Source: Oscillospiraceae bacterium
GTDB lineage: Bacteria; Bacillota; Clostridia; Oscillospirales; Ruminococcaceae
NCBI GenBank assembly: GCA_016297675.1
Contig: JAEDGE010000048.1
Coordinates: 1-13,484 of the forward strand
Direction of reading: 5' to 3'
Length of the DNA: 13,484 nucleotides
The translations under genes and the position numbers were made by a program. Each line of letters begins with the position of its first letter. The first letter of the stretch is position 1. Shown here in pieces: positions 1 through 6,431 of this stretch. The notes below the pieces were generated by a model. It ran no database searches. It had not been told where the DNA came from and was given only the letters and a program-made list of their open reading frames with translations.

Positions 1-63
1 GCCAAGCTGAGCCAGCTTGACCGCAGTCGCCTGCGGCGTAAAATTGATACCATCAAAAATTGA
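1..63 (+). CDS. Possible 3' end of an unidentified gene (partial)
   Basis: Reading from base 1, frame 1 gives 20 sense codons and then TGA at 61-63. The peptide is AKLSQLDRSRLRRKIDTIKN, a basic, hydrophilic tail of the kind often found at protein C-termini. It stops 27 bp before the -35 box of the next promoter, and no terminator follows. Too little is present to name a family. The minus strand is also open here (it reads INFTPQATAVKLAQLG near the edge) but has no start codon with a suitably spaced ribosome binding site. Either assignment is therefore tentative. Confidence 0.3.
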   Translation, partial: AKLSQLDRSRLRRKIDTIKN

Positions 64-90
64 TTTCCGTAATCTGCTCCTCCATTGCAC

Positions 91-119
91 TTGCAAGCCA
101 CCGCATATTATGCTATAAT
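91..119 (+). promoter_or_regulatory. Sigma-A type promoter of the nitroreductase gene
   Basis: A -35 box TTGCAA (91-96), a 17-bp spacer and a perfect -10 TATAAT (114-119), preceded by TGC, which makes an extended -10. The start of transcription would be near 126, leaving a leader of about 28 nt. The ribosome binding site GGAGGT (141-146) lies 7 nt before the ATG at 154. Confidence 0.75.
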
Positions 120-153
120 AAAGTTACCTTATTGATTATGGGAGGTCATTGCG

Positions 154-678
154 ATGTCATTTTTAGAACTTGCAAAAAAACGATGCTCTGTCCGGAATTT
201 CAACGACCAGCAAGTACCAGAGGAAATCTTACAGTACATTCTGGAATGTGGTCGTGTTGCTCCAACAGGGGTAAACAATCAACCACAACACATTTTAGTT
301 GTCCGCTCCAAAGAAGGGCTTGCTAAAATGGAAAAAGTTACAAAATTTTACAATGCACAGACTGTTTTAGTGATCTGTACCGAACCAGAAGCCGCATGGA
401 CAAGAAAAGGCGATGACTTTAACATTGCCGATATTGATGCAACGATTGTAACCAGTCATATGATTCTTGCTGCAACGGAAAAGAATGTTGCTTCGCTTTG
501 GATTTGCCGATTCTGGCCAGAAATCGTTCGGGAAGCATTTCACATTCCGGACAACTACAGACCCGTTAACATTCTGGCTCTTGGCTATACTGACGATGCT
601 CCGAAATCGCCAAACCGCCATGACGAAGAGGGCTTACGGAAACCACTCTCTGAAACCGTTGTCTACGAGACATTTTAA
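154..678 (+). CDS. Nitroreductase family protein (FMN-dependent oxidoreductase)
   Basis: A 174-residue protein of the usual length for a compact, FMN-binding nitroreductase-like oxidoreductase. These cytoplasmic homodimers pass electrons from NAD(P)H through FMN to nitroaromatics, quinones or flavins. The family pattern is visible. An N-terminal RCSVRNF (residues 10-16) matches the Arg-Ser-x-Arg FMN-phosphate contact, APTGVNNQPQ (36-45) is the usual A-P-S/T-x-x-N-x-Q-P segment, and a helix-rich part around DIDATIVTSHMILAA is followed by SLWICRF and a C-terminal ILALGY strand. There is no ferredoxin domain. The ATG at 154 is set by GGAGGT at 141-146. The gene seems monocistronic, with its own promoter and a terminator. 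The natural substrate cannot be told from sequence. Confidence 0.85.
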   Translation: MSFLELAKKRCSVRNFNDQQVPEEILQYILECGRVAPTGVNNQPQHILVVRSKEGLAKMEKVTKFYNAQTVLVICTEPEAAWTRKGDDFNIADIDATIVTSHMILAATEKNVASLWICRFWPEIVREAFHIPDNYRPVNILALGYTDDAPKSPNRHDEEGLRKPLSETVVYETF

Positions 679-710
679 TATGTATAACCAACAGCCATTT
701 TTACAAAAGA

Positions 711-743
711 CGGGAGAATGTGTCAGCACTCTCCCGCTTTTTT
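711..743. terminator. Terminator between convergent genes (nitroreductase and GHL10 lipoprotein)
   Basis: The arms 711-720 (CGGGAGAATG) and 727-736 (CACTCTCCCG) form a 10-bp stem with one mismatch and a 6-nt loop, followed by C and six T (738-743). This is a good intrinsic terminator for the + strand gene. Read on the minus strand the same hairpin is followed by a weaker T-rich tract, so it may also stop the opposite gene, whose stop codon (742-744) lies at its edge. Confidence 0.85.
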
Positions 744-2025
744 AATTTTCCTGTAGCAGCGTCTGCATTTGCTGCCGCTCCGATGCCAGCACTTCCTGCA
801 TACTTGTTTCCGGTTCAAACGTAGAGGCATAATCATAAATGGCAATCCCATCTATCTTCTCCATAGATAACAATAATGTGATCTCTTTGGAGGGAATGTG
901 TGGATCGGTCTGCCATTCCGTCACACCGTCTCCTGCCCACGGGTCTTCCTGCCCAAGCTTATACGTACAAATCCCAATCCAAAGAGATACATCTGGACAG
1001 GTTGTCATCTCTGCCCACAGTGCTGCCATGTCTGCAAAAGGAGCCGAGGTATTCTGTAATCCAAAGTACAGCTGCGGTAAAATATAATCACAATATCCGG
1101 CAGTACTGCACCAAGTTTCTACATCTGCACACTGCTGTTCATTGCCGCTCAGCGTGCCCTGTGGACTGATACCAAATAACACACTGCTGTCGGCTGCCTT
1201 CACCGCCTGATATAGTTCCTGTACCATCGCATTACACTGCTCTTTCCGCCAGACAGACAGCTCCTCTGCACCGCTTTCCTGAAAAGCAGCGGCATCAAAA
1301 GCAGGGTCTGTTGTGGGGTAAAAATAATCGTCTATCTGCACGCCGTCTATCTCGTAATTGGTAACCAGCTCTGTCACACCATCTGCAATCAGCTGCCGTA
1401 CCTCTGGATAAGCTGGATTCAGCCACCAGCGTTCTTCCCATTTCACAATCCAATTCCCATTTTTCTCTGCATCTAAGTACCACTGTTTTATGGGATATTG
1501 TTCCGACATCTCTTCCATTTGTGCATCCGTTTGGCAGCGAAGTGGGTTGATCCAAGCATGAAAGGAAAGTCCCATCGCATGTGCCTCTGTCGACATGATT
1601 TGCAGCGGGTCATAGGAACAGTCTTCCGACATAGAAAGACCAGCTGCATAATAAACAGAAGGATAGTACGCATCTGCAAATGCCCGTACCTGTACGAAAA
1701 CTGTATTGATTCCCATGTCTTTGGCATTCTGAAACCGCTCCTGCACCGCTGCCTGAAATTCGCTTTCTGTTTTTCCATTCAAAATCTCTGCATAATCCAT
1801 CGCTGTAAACCACATACCATAAGGCGTGTCCGCAGAAACAGATAACATTGTCTGCGGCTCGTCCGCTTTTTCCGCTGAAAGATGCAAATGCTGTATGGTT
1901 TGTACATTTTCTGAAATGTTCTCACAGAACAGTGCATTGGACGGTGCCGTTTCCAGCTTGGATGGCTGTGCACAACTCGTGAAAAAGAATACGGGAAACA
2001 AAAAGAATACAGCATATTTTTTCAT
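742..2025 (-). CDS. Lipoprotein of the GHL10 glycosidase-like family (DUF187/YngK type)
   Basis: A 427-residue exported protein. The N-terminus MKKYAVFFLFPVFFFTSCAQ is a lipoprotein signal peptide with a lipobox-like FTSC, so Cys18 is the likely lipid-anchored first residue of the mature form. After a linker, the body begins near GMWFTAMDY (70-78). It has hallmarks of the GHL10 (PF02638-like) TIM-barrel group: NTVFVQVRAFADAYYPS (107-123), FHAWINP (155-161), WWLNPAYPEVR (200-210) and IDGVQIDDYFYP (226-237), where Asp232/Asp233 are candidate active-site acids. Family members are thought to act on polysaccharides or peptidoglycan-like glycans, but the substrate is unknown. At 427 residues it is somewhat shorter than YngK of Bacillus. 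The start is ATG 2023-2025, 11 nt after GGAG; another ATG lies 5 nt upstream (see findings). I saw no strong promoter upstream. Confidence 0.8.
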   Translation of the reverse strand: MKKYAVFFLFPVFFFTSCAQPSKLETAPSNALFCENISENVQTIQHLHLSAEKADEPQTMLSVSADTPYGMWFTAMDYAEILNGKTESEFQAAVQERFQNAKDMGINTVFVQVRAFADAYYPSVYYAAGLSMSEDCSYDPLQIMSTEAHAMGLSFHAWINPLRCQTDAQMEEMSEQYPIKQWYLDAEKNGNWIVKWEERWWLNPAYPEVRQLIADGVTELVTNYEIDGVQIDDYFYPTTDPAFDAAAFQESGAEELSVWRKEQCNAMVQELYQAVKAADSSVLFGISPQGTLSGNEQQCADVETWCSTAGYCDYILPQLYFGLQNTSAPFADMAALWAEMTTCPDVSLWIGICTYKLGQEDPWAGDGVTEWQTDPHIPSKEITLLLSMEKIDGIAIYDYASTFEPETSMQEVLASERQQMQTLLQEN

Positions 2026-2045
2026 CGCATCAAATACTCCTTTTT

Positions 2046-2276
2046 CATCTTTCCATCTTCCTCCCTTTTAAAATTTACCAGCCCAGAGCATTGTCCACAC
2101 ACATCTTGTCATCCAATTTTTCACATGCATTCCAACAAACTATCCTGCTATACAAAAAATAATATATGCACGATAGACAAAAAATATGCCTGCTCCCGGC
2201 AATTTTGCCATGCTGTACAATGTTGTTCCGGAAAGCAACCCGTTTTGCACAAAATCCCCAAACCTGTACGGAATGC
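2046..2276. other. AT-rich divergent intergenic region, nothing recognised
   Basis: This separates the divergent lipoprotein and fhs genes. The fhs promoter follows at 2277. On the minus strand I find no -35/-10 pair with good spacing. A TGGACA and TAAATT pair exists near the lipoprotein gene, but with only a 14-bp gap. No hairpin, riboswitch or coding signal stands out. Confidence 0.5.
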
Positions 2277-2305
2277 TTGCTTTTTGGCGAAAAATGCGGT
2301 ATAAT
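2277..2305 (+). promoter_or_regulatory. Promoter of the fhs cluster
   Basis: TTGCTT (2277-2282), a 17-bp spacer and a perfect TATAAT (2300-2305). The predicted transcription start is near 2312, about 40 nt before the GTG start codon of fhs. This is the only clear promoter for the five-gene cluster up to 5757. Confidence 0.75.
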
Positions 2306-2338
2306 AGAAGTGTATTTTTTCTGATTGGAAAACGCTAC

Positions 2339-2345
2339 AGGAGGG
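2339..2345 (+). promoter_or_regulatory. Ribosome binding site that fixes the fhs start at GTG 2352
   Basis: AGGAGGG lies 6 nt before GTG 2352-2354. The longer open frame begins at TTG 2325, which would place this Shine-Dalgarno sequence inside the coding region and only about 13 nt after the predicted transcription start. Confidence 0.85.
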
Positions 2346-2351
2346 ATTATC

Positions 2352-4022
2352 GTGTTATCAGATATTGAAATTGCACAACAGGCAACCATGAAAAAAATCG
2401 GGGAAATTGCATCCGCTCTTTCCATCGAAGAGGACGATATTGAGTACTATGGTCACTATAAGGCAAAACTCTCGGAAGAACTGTTTCAAAAGCTGGAACA
2501 GAAACCAAATGGGAAACTGATTCTGGTGACAGCCATTAACCCCACTCCAGCCGGTGAGGGAAAAACGACTGTCAGTGTGGGTCTGGCAGATGCCCTGCGA
2601 TGCATCGGTAAAAAGTCGGTTCTGGCACTGAGAGAACCCTCTCTTGGTCCAGTATTCGGCATAAAAGGTGGTGCTGCCGGCGGCGGCTATGCACAGGTGG
2701 TTCCGATGGAAGACATCAATCTGCACTTCACTGGCGATATGCACGCCATCACGGCTGCCAATAACTTGCTTTGTGCCATGTTGGACAATCATATGCAACA
2801 GGGCAACGAATTGCGGATTGACCAGCGGCGAGTTCTGCTCAAGAGAGTACTGGACATGAATGACCGGGCTCTGCGAAACATTGTCATCGGTCTGGGCGGC
2901 AAGGTAGACGGCATTCCACGGTCGGACGGCTTCCAGATTACCGTTGCTTCCGAAGTTATGGCAATCCTCTGCCTGTCCTCGGATTTGGCAGATATGAAAA
3001 AGCGGCTTGGTCAAATTCTGGTTGCCTACGATTTAGATGGCAATCCGGTCTATGCAAAGGATTTAGGAGCTGCTGGTGCAATGACTGCCCTGCTCAAGGA
3101 TGCTCTGAAGCCGAATCTGGTACAGACACTGGCACACACACCAGCTCTGATTCATGGCGGCCCGTTCGCCAACATTGCCCACGGCTGTAACTCCCTTCGG
3201 GCAACCAAACTGGCTCTGAAACTGGGAGACTACTGCGTCACAGAAGCCGGATTCGGTTCGGACTTGGGAGCAGAAAAATTCTTCGACATCAAATGTCGCT
3301 ACGGCGGTCTGAAACCGGACTGCGTCGTACTGGTTGCAACGGTACGGGCATTGAAGTATAATGGCGGTGTGCCGAAGGCAGAGTTGACCACAGAAAATCT
3401 GGATGCCCTGAAAAAAGGCATTGTCAACTTACAAGTGCACATTGAAAATATGCAGAAATATGGTGTGCCGGTTGTAGTTGCCATCAACCGGTTCCACACA
3501 GACACAGATGCAGAATTGCAGTTTGTACAGGATTTCTGTGCATCGCTGGGTGCGTCCTGCGAACTGGCAGAGGTCTTCGCAAAGGGCGGAGAAGGCGGCA
3601 GAGCACTGGCAGAAACCGTCTGCCGCACCATCGAAGAAAAACCATCTGATTTCCATGTTCTCTACGACACGGAATTGACGATTGCAGAAAAAGTAGAACG
3701 AATTGCAAAGGAAATCTATCGGGCAGATGGTGTCACCTTTACCGCTCCGGCAAAGAAAGCCATGGAGCAAATTACGGCACTGGGCTTTGACAAGCTGCCT
3801 GTGTGCATTGCCAAAACACAGTACTCCCTTTCCGATGATCCGACCAAATTGGGGCATCCAACCAATTTCAATATTACAGTCAGAGATATGACCTTATCCG
3901 CTGGTGCAGGATTCGTGGTTGTCTTAACCGGCAACATCATGACCATGCCAGGTCTGCCGAAGTCACCGGCTGCCCTGCGAATCGACTGCGACAACGAAGG
4001 GCATATTTCCGGCTTGTTTTAA
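2352..4022 (+). CDS. fhs: Formate--tetrahydrofolate ligase
   Basis: Cytoplasmic enzyme joining formate to tetrahydrofolate with ATP to give 10-formyl-THF. It feeds purine and fMet synthesis and, in anaerobes, formate assimilation or acetogenic-type carbon flow. With the GTG start the protein has 556 residues, the standard length for the family. Visible motifs are the P-loop TPAGEGKTT (about 65-73), the glycine-rich first signature around FGIKGGAAGGGYAQVVPMED followed by INLHFTGD, and the second signature VATVRALKYNGG. The end, IDCDNEGHISGLF, is typical. It starts the cluster fhs-DUF6440-tsaE-tsaB-DUF2809, and the next ATG is 14 bp after its stop. The open frame reaches upstream to TTG 2325 (nine more codons), but the ribosome binding site at 2339-2345 argues for GTG 2352. 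The product is secure and the start is well supported. Confidence 0.97.
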   Translation: MLSDIEIAQQATMKKIGEIASALSIEEDDIEYYGHYKAKLSEELFQKLEQKPNGKLILVTAINPTPAGEGKTTVSVGLADALRCIGKKSVLALREPSLGPVFGIKGGAAGGGYAQVVPMEDINLHFTGDMHAITAANNLLCAMLDNHMQQGNELRIDQRRVLLKRVLDMNDRALRNIVIGLGGKVDGIPRSDGFQITVASEVMAILCLSSDLADMKKRLGQILVAYDLDGNPVYAKDLGAAGAMTALLKDALKPNLVQTLAHTPALIHGGPFANIAHGCNSLRATKLALKLGDYCVTEAGFGSDLGAEKFFDIKCRYGGLKPDCVVLVATVRALKYNGGVPKAELTTENLDALKKGIVNLQVHIENMQKYGVPVVVAINRFHTDTDAELQFVQDFCASLGASCELAEVFAKGGEGGRALAETVCRTIEEKPSDFHVLYDTELTIAEKVERIAKEIYRADGVTFTAPAKKAMEQITALGFDKLPVCIAKTQYSLSDDPTKLGHPTNFNITVRDMTLSAGAGFVVVLTGNIMTMPGLPKSPAALRIDCDNEGHISGLF

Positions 4023-4036
4023 AGGAGTATCACACC

Positions 4037-4249
4037 ATGGAATCCAATCGATTCACGAAAATCTATAAGCAGGGCAGTGCAACACTGGGAAACAATTATC
4101 TGGAAATCTGGGTAGATCGGAAAACTGGTGTGCAGTACCTGTACCGGATGAATGGCTCTAGCGGCGGTCTGACACCGCTGCTTGACCGTGACGGAAAACC
4201 ACTCATTGCATCCGCAGAGGAGATGGAACCGCTATGCAAAAAATCGTAA
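4037..4249 (+). CDS. Small DUF6440-like protein
   Basis: A 70-residue protein preceded by AAAGGAG (4021-4027) at good spacing. It has no signal peptide or membrane segment. The pattern RFTKIYKQG, then LEIWVDRKTGVQYLY, then GGLTPLLDRDGKPL resembles the DUF6440 family: small proteins with a K-x-T-G-V-x-Y-L stretch and a Gly-Gly-Leu-Thr-Pro-Leu-(L/I)-x-x-x-G-K-P motif. The function of that family is unknown to me. It lies 14 bp after fhs, and its last 16 bases overlap the start of tsaE. It is therefore co-transcribed and probably translationally coupled with the t6A genes, though this does not show that it shares their function. Confidence 0.75.
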   Translation: MESNRFTKIYKQGSATLGNNYLEIWVDRKTGVQYLYRMNGSSGGLTPLLDRDGKPLIASAEEMEPLCKKS

Positions 4250-4722
4250 TTACCACATACTCTGCTACGGAAACTATGCAGATAGCGGAACAAATGGGAA
4301 CGCTGCTGCAAGCCGGTGACTGTATCGCCTATTTCGGCGGTCTGGGTGCCGGAAAGACCACCTTTACCCGTGGTCTAGCAAAAGGAATGGGGCTGCCGGA
4401 TGTGGTCGCCTCCCCTACTTTTGCGATTGTCAACGAATATCACGGAACCGGAACACTTTCCCTTTACCATTTCGATATGTACCGCATTCAGGGTGCAGAA
4501 TCACTGGAAACAACCGGCTTTTATGATTATCCGCTGGCGGAAAATGTATTCGCCGTCGAATGGGCGGAAAATATTGCAGACTGTCTGCCGGACAACGTGA
4601 TTCGTGTCACGTTGCAGCCGCTCTCCGAAACGGCACGGCAGATTACCATAGAAGGAGGCAGCCGTTTTGCGGTACTTGGGAATGGACACTTCGGGCAGTG
4701 TGGCAGCGGTCGCACTGTATGA
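4234..4722 (+). CDS. tsaE: tRNA threonylcarbamoyladenosine biosynthesis ATPase TsaE
   Basis: A 162-residue P-loop ATPase that works with TsaB and TsaD in placing the t6A modification at A37 of ANN-decoding tRNAs. Visible family features are the Walker A motif GGLGAGKTT (35-43), SPTFAIVNEY (60-69), the HFDMYR motif (79-84, with a conserved Asp) and VEWAENI (108-114). The ATG at 4234 sits inside the end of the DUF6440-like gene and is preceded by GAGGAGATGG (4215-4224). Its last 56 bases overlap tsaB, so the C-terminal tail (about 18 residues, ending GSGRTV) is read from sequence that also encodes the TsaB N-terminus. The length is slightly above the usual 150-158 residues, as expected from that tail. 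tsaD is not in the window. Confidence 0.95.
   Translation: MQKIVITTYSATETMQIAEQMGTLLQAGDCIAYFGGLGAGKTTFTRGLAKGMGLPDVVASPTFAIVNEYHGTGTLSLYHFDMYRIQGAESLETTGFYDYPLAENVFAVEWAENIADCLPDNVIRVTLQPLSETARQITIEGGSRFAVLGNGHFGQCGSGRTV
4652..4658 (+). promoter_or_regulatory. Ribosome binding site that supports a TTG start for tsaB
   Basis: AAGGAGG inside the tsaE coding region, 8 nt before TTG 4667-4669. The next in-frame ATG (4682) is 23 nt away and would remove the first beta-strand of the TsaB fold. Confidence 0.8.
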
Positions 4723-5344
4723 CACAGAACAGGATATTTTTTTATCGCAGCAATGCCTGTATACAAAAAAGACCCACTCACAGGTGATTCTGCCGTTGGT
4801 GGAACGCACCTTACAGGACTGTGGACTGACTCCATCCGATTTAGATGGAATTGCCGTTGCCGTTGGTCCCGGTTCCTATACTGGACTGCGGATTGGCGTT
4901 GCAGCCGTCAAAGCAATGGCATTTGCCTTACATTTGCCCTGTTTCGGCATTTCTACGCTGGAATCCCTCGCCTATCAGGCAGCAACCGCTGACGGGCTTT
5001 GCAGTGCCGTGATGAAGGCAAGACAAAATCTGGTCTATGCCGGTTTATATCAGAATAAAAATGGCAAACTGCAATCGGTTGTGAAAGATGGTCTGTATGA
5101 TACAACGGAATGGGCAGGTATTTTGCAGCAGCAAGCGGTATCAATTTTAATGACTGGTGATGCTGCAATGCAGTTTACCGGTGAAACAATGATGCTCGCT
5201 CCGGCAGCCGTCCGGCTGCAAAATGCAACTGGTCTATGTCTGGCTGCAAGATACCACGAACCACAGACACCGGAACAGCTGGAGGCAAACTATTTGCAGC
5301 TGGTTAAGGCGGAAAAGGATCGGCAGCAGAGGGCTTCTATATGA
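4667..5344 (+). CDS. tsaB: tRNA threonylcarbamoyladenosine biosynthesis protein TsaB
   Basis: A 225-residue protein of the ASKHA fold. TsaB lacks catalytic activity but forms the heterodimer partner of TsaD in the t6A complex. The N-terminal strand MRYLGMDTSG matches the family pattern (hydrophobic strand, then Asp-Thr-Ser). HSQVILPLVERTL (37-49) and VAVGPGSYTGLRIGV (64-78) are the diagnostic helix and loop, and ANYLQLVKAEKDR is the common C-terminal motif. The start is TTG 4667, supported by AAGGAGG at 4652-4658. It overlaps tsaE by 56 bp and the next gene by ATGA (5341-5344). In many Firmicutes rimI follows tsaB; here a membrane protein takes that place. One common sequence feature near the middle, Asp-Ala-Arg before Gln/Val-Tyr, reads KARQNLVY here. 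Confidence 0.93.
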   Translation: MRYLGMDTSGSVAAVALYDTEQDIFLSQQCLYTKKTHSQVILPLVERTLQDCGLTPSDLDGIAVAVGPGSYTGLRIGVAAVKAMAFALHLPCFGISTLESLAYQAATADGLCSAVMKARQNLVYAGLYQNKNGKLQSVVKDGLYDTTEWAGILQQQAVSILMTGDAAMQFTGETMMLAPAAVRLQNATGLCLAARYHEPQTPEQLEANYLQLVKAEKDRQQRASI

Positions 5345-5757
5345 AAAAGAATCTCCCCTCAAGAACCGTATATTTCCTCCTTTTCCTGCTGCTTATTATA
5401 ATAGAAGTACTGATTGCATGTTTCATAAATGATTCCTTCATCCGCCCGTATCTGGGAGATGTGATAGTAGTATGGGCAGTGTACAGCTTTGTACAGATCT
5501 TTCTTGCAAATCGCTGTAGTCCCTATATCGTATGTATAGGGGTTTTCTTGTTTGCTATACTGGTTGAGGTCATGCAGGGAATCCACATTGTGGAGTTGCT
5601 CGGACTGGAAAACAACCCATTTTTCCGCACACTGATAGGAACACAATTTGATCGAAATGATATTGTATGTTATACAGTGGGAAGTCTGCTCCTTGTCGGA
5701 TTTATTTTTATCCGCAAGAAAAAGGAACATTCTGCACAAACAGAAAATAATTCATAA
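5341..5757 (+). CDS. DUF2809-like small integral membrane protein
   Basis: A 138-residue hydrophobic protein with about four predicted membrane helices (roughly 9-30, 38-56, 62-80 and 112-128) and a short basic-acidic tail (KKKEHSAQTENNS). The motifs FINDSFIRPYLGDVIVVW, LVEVMQGIHIVELLGL and IGTQFDRNDIVCYTVG fit the DUF2809 group: Arg-Pro-x-x-Gly-Asp in an early helix and Gly-Thr-x-Phe-Asp-x-x-Asp before the last helix. The function of that group is not known. The start ATG overlaps the tsaB stop as ATGA, so translation is probably coupled. No terminator is evident after it. This is the last gene of the fhs cluster, and its presence there may simply reflect shared transcription. Confidence 0.75.
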   Translation: MKKNLPSRTVYFLLFLLLIIIEVLIACFINDSFIRPYLGDVIVVWAVYSFVQIFLANRCSPYIVCIGVFLFAILVEVMQGIHIVELLGLENNPFFRTLIGTQFDRNDIVCYTVGSLLLVGFIFIRKKKEHSAQTENNS

Positions 5758-5863
5758 AAGCGGCATTATGGGAAGTCCATTTTTTAAATCAGCCGGCACA
5801 CTCATTCTTTTACTTAAAATACTTTCATACGCAGCACATAGAAAACCATGCACAAATCATAAA

Positions 5864-5876
5864 ATTTCATTGAAAT
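5864..5876. repeat. 13-bp palindrome next to the rpiB promoter
   Basis: ATTTCA, a central T, then TGAAAT, ending 3 bp before the -35 box of the rpiB promoter. It could be a small operator, but short AT-rich palindromes arise by chance easily. Confidence 0.25.
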
Positions 5877-5879
5877 CCA

Positions 5880-5908
5880 TTGCATTTTTCGTAAATTTGT
5901 GCTATACT
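5880..5908 (+). promoter_or_regulatory. Promoter of rpiB-upp
   Basis: TTGCAT (5880-5885), a 17-bp spacer and TATACT (5903-5908), preceded by TGC as an extended -10. Transcription would start near 5915, giving a leader of about 58 nt. Confidence 0.75.
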
Positions 5909-5972
5909 AAGAATATTCACTGTGAAAATATCCATATATTTTTGCTGTAGGAAAAAAGAGGTGTGTACGATT

Positions 5973-6413
5973 ATGAAAATTTGGATCGGCTGTGATCATG
6001 CCGGATATGCACTCAAGTTAGAAGTGCTTGCGATGCTCTTGGAACAGAATTATACGGTAGAAGATCTGGGCTGTGACGGCAGCCGTGCGGATTATCCGGA
6101 AATTGCCGCTGCGGTCGGAAAGGCTGTCGCTGCAAATCCAGAGGATAAAGGGATTTTGATTTGCGGTACGGGAATCGGTATGTCCATCGCTGCCAATAAG
6201 GTACGTGGTGTACGGGCTGCACTGTGTGCAGACCATTTTTCTGCCAAATATACAAGGCTGCACAACGATGCGAATATCATCTGTATGGGGGCAAGAACAC
6301 TCGGCAGTGGTGTTGCATTGGAATTAGTAGACTTGTTTTTGAATACGCCGTTTGAAGGCGGTCGTCATGAAAAACGAGTAGCAATGATACAAGATATGGA
6401 AAATCATTTTTAA
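5973..6413 (+). CDS. rpiB: Ribose 5-phosphate isomerase B (RpiB/LacAB family)
   Basis: A 146-residue cytoplasmic enzyme interconverting ribose 5-phosphate and ribulose 5-phosphate in the pentose phosphate pathway. It reads MKIWIGCDHAGYALK, with Asp8-His9 of the substrate-binding motif. ICGTGIGMSIAANK (63-76) contains the catalytic Cys64 and anion-binding loop, and HNDANIICMGARTLG (97-111) is the conserved C-terminal block. The open frame extends 17 codons further upstream to GTG 5922. That extension has no ribosome binding site and is not family-like, so ATG 5973, behind AGAGG (5957-5961), is chosen and gives the usual length of about 145-150 residues. The first strand carries Cys7 where many homologues have Ser. 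upp follows after 18 bp. In Bacillus subtilis the homologue ywlF also lies near upp. A LacA/LacB-type isomerase is possible but less likely from the context. Confidence 0.92.
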   Translation: MKIWIGCDHAGYALKLEVLAMLLEQNYTVEDLGCDGSRADYPEIAAAVGKAVAANPEDKGILICGTGIGMSIAANKVRGVRAALCADHFSAKYTRLHNDANIICMGARTLGSGVALELVDLFLNTPFEGGRHEKRVAMIQDMENHF

Positions 6414-6431
6414 TCACAGGAGGAAATCACT

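Noticed and set aside
4..36. Two adjacent short inverted repeats (AAGCTG/CAGCTT at 4-9/13-18 and CCGCAG/CTGCGG at 21-26/31-36) at the left edge
   Set aside because: Each stem is 6 bp with no T tract after it, and both fall in probable coding sequence. Not enough for a terminator or a REP-like element.
2358..3014. 218-codon minus-strand frame inside fhs
   Set aside because: Antisense shadow of the conserved fhs coding region.
5922..5972. 17-codon upstream extension of rpiB from GTG 5922
   Set aside because: No ribosome binding site, only a few bases after the predicted transcription start, and residues unlike the family. ATG 5973 gives the normal length.
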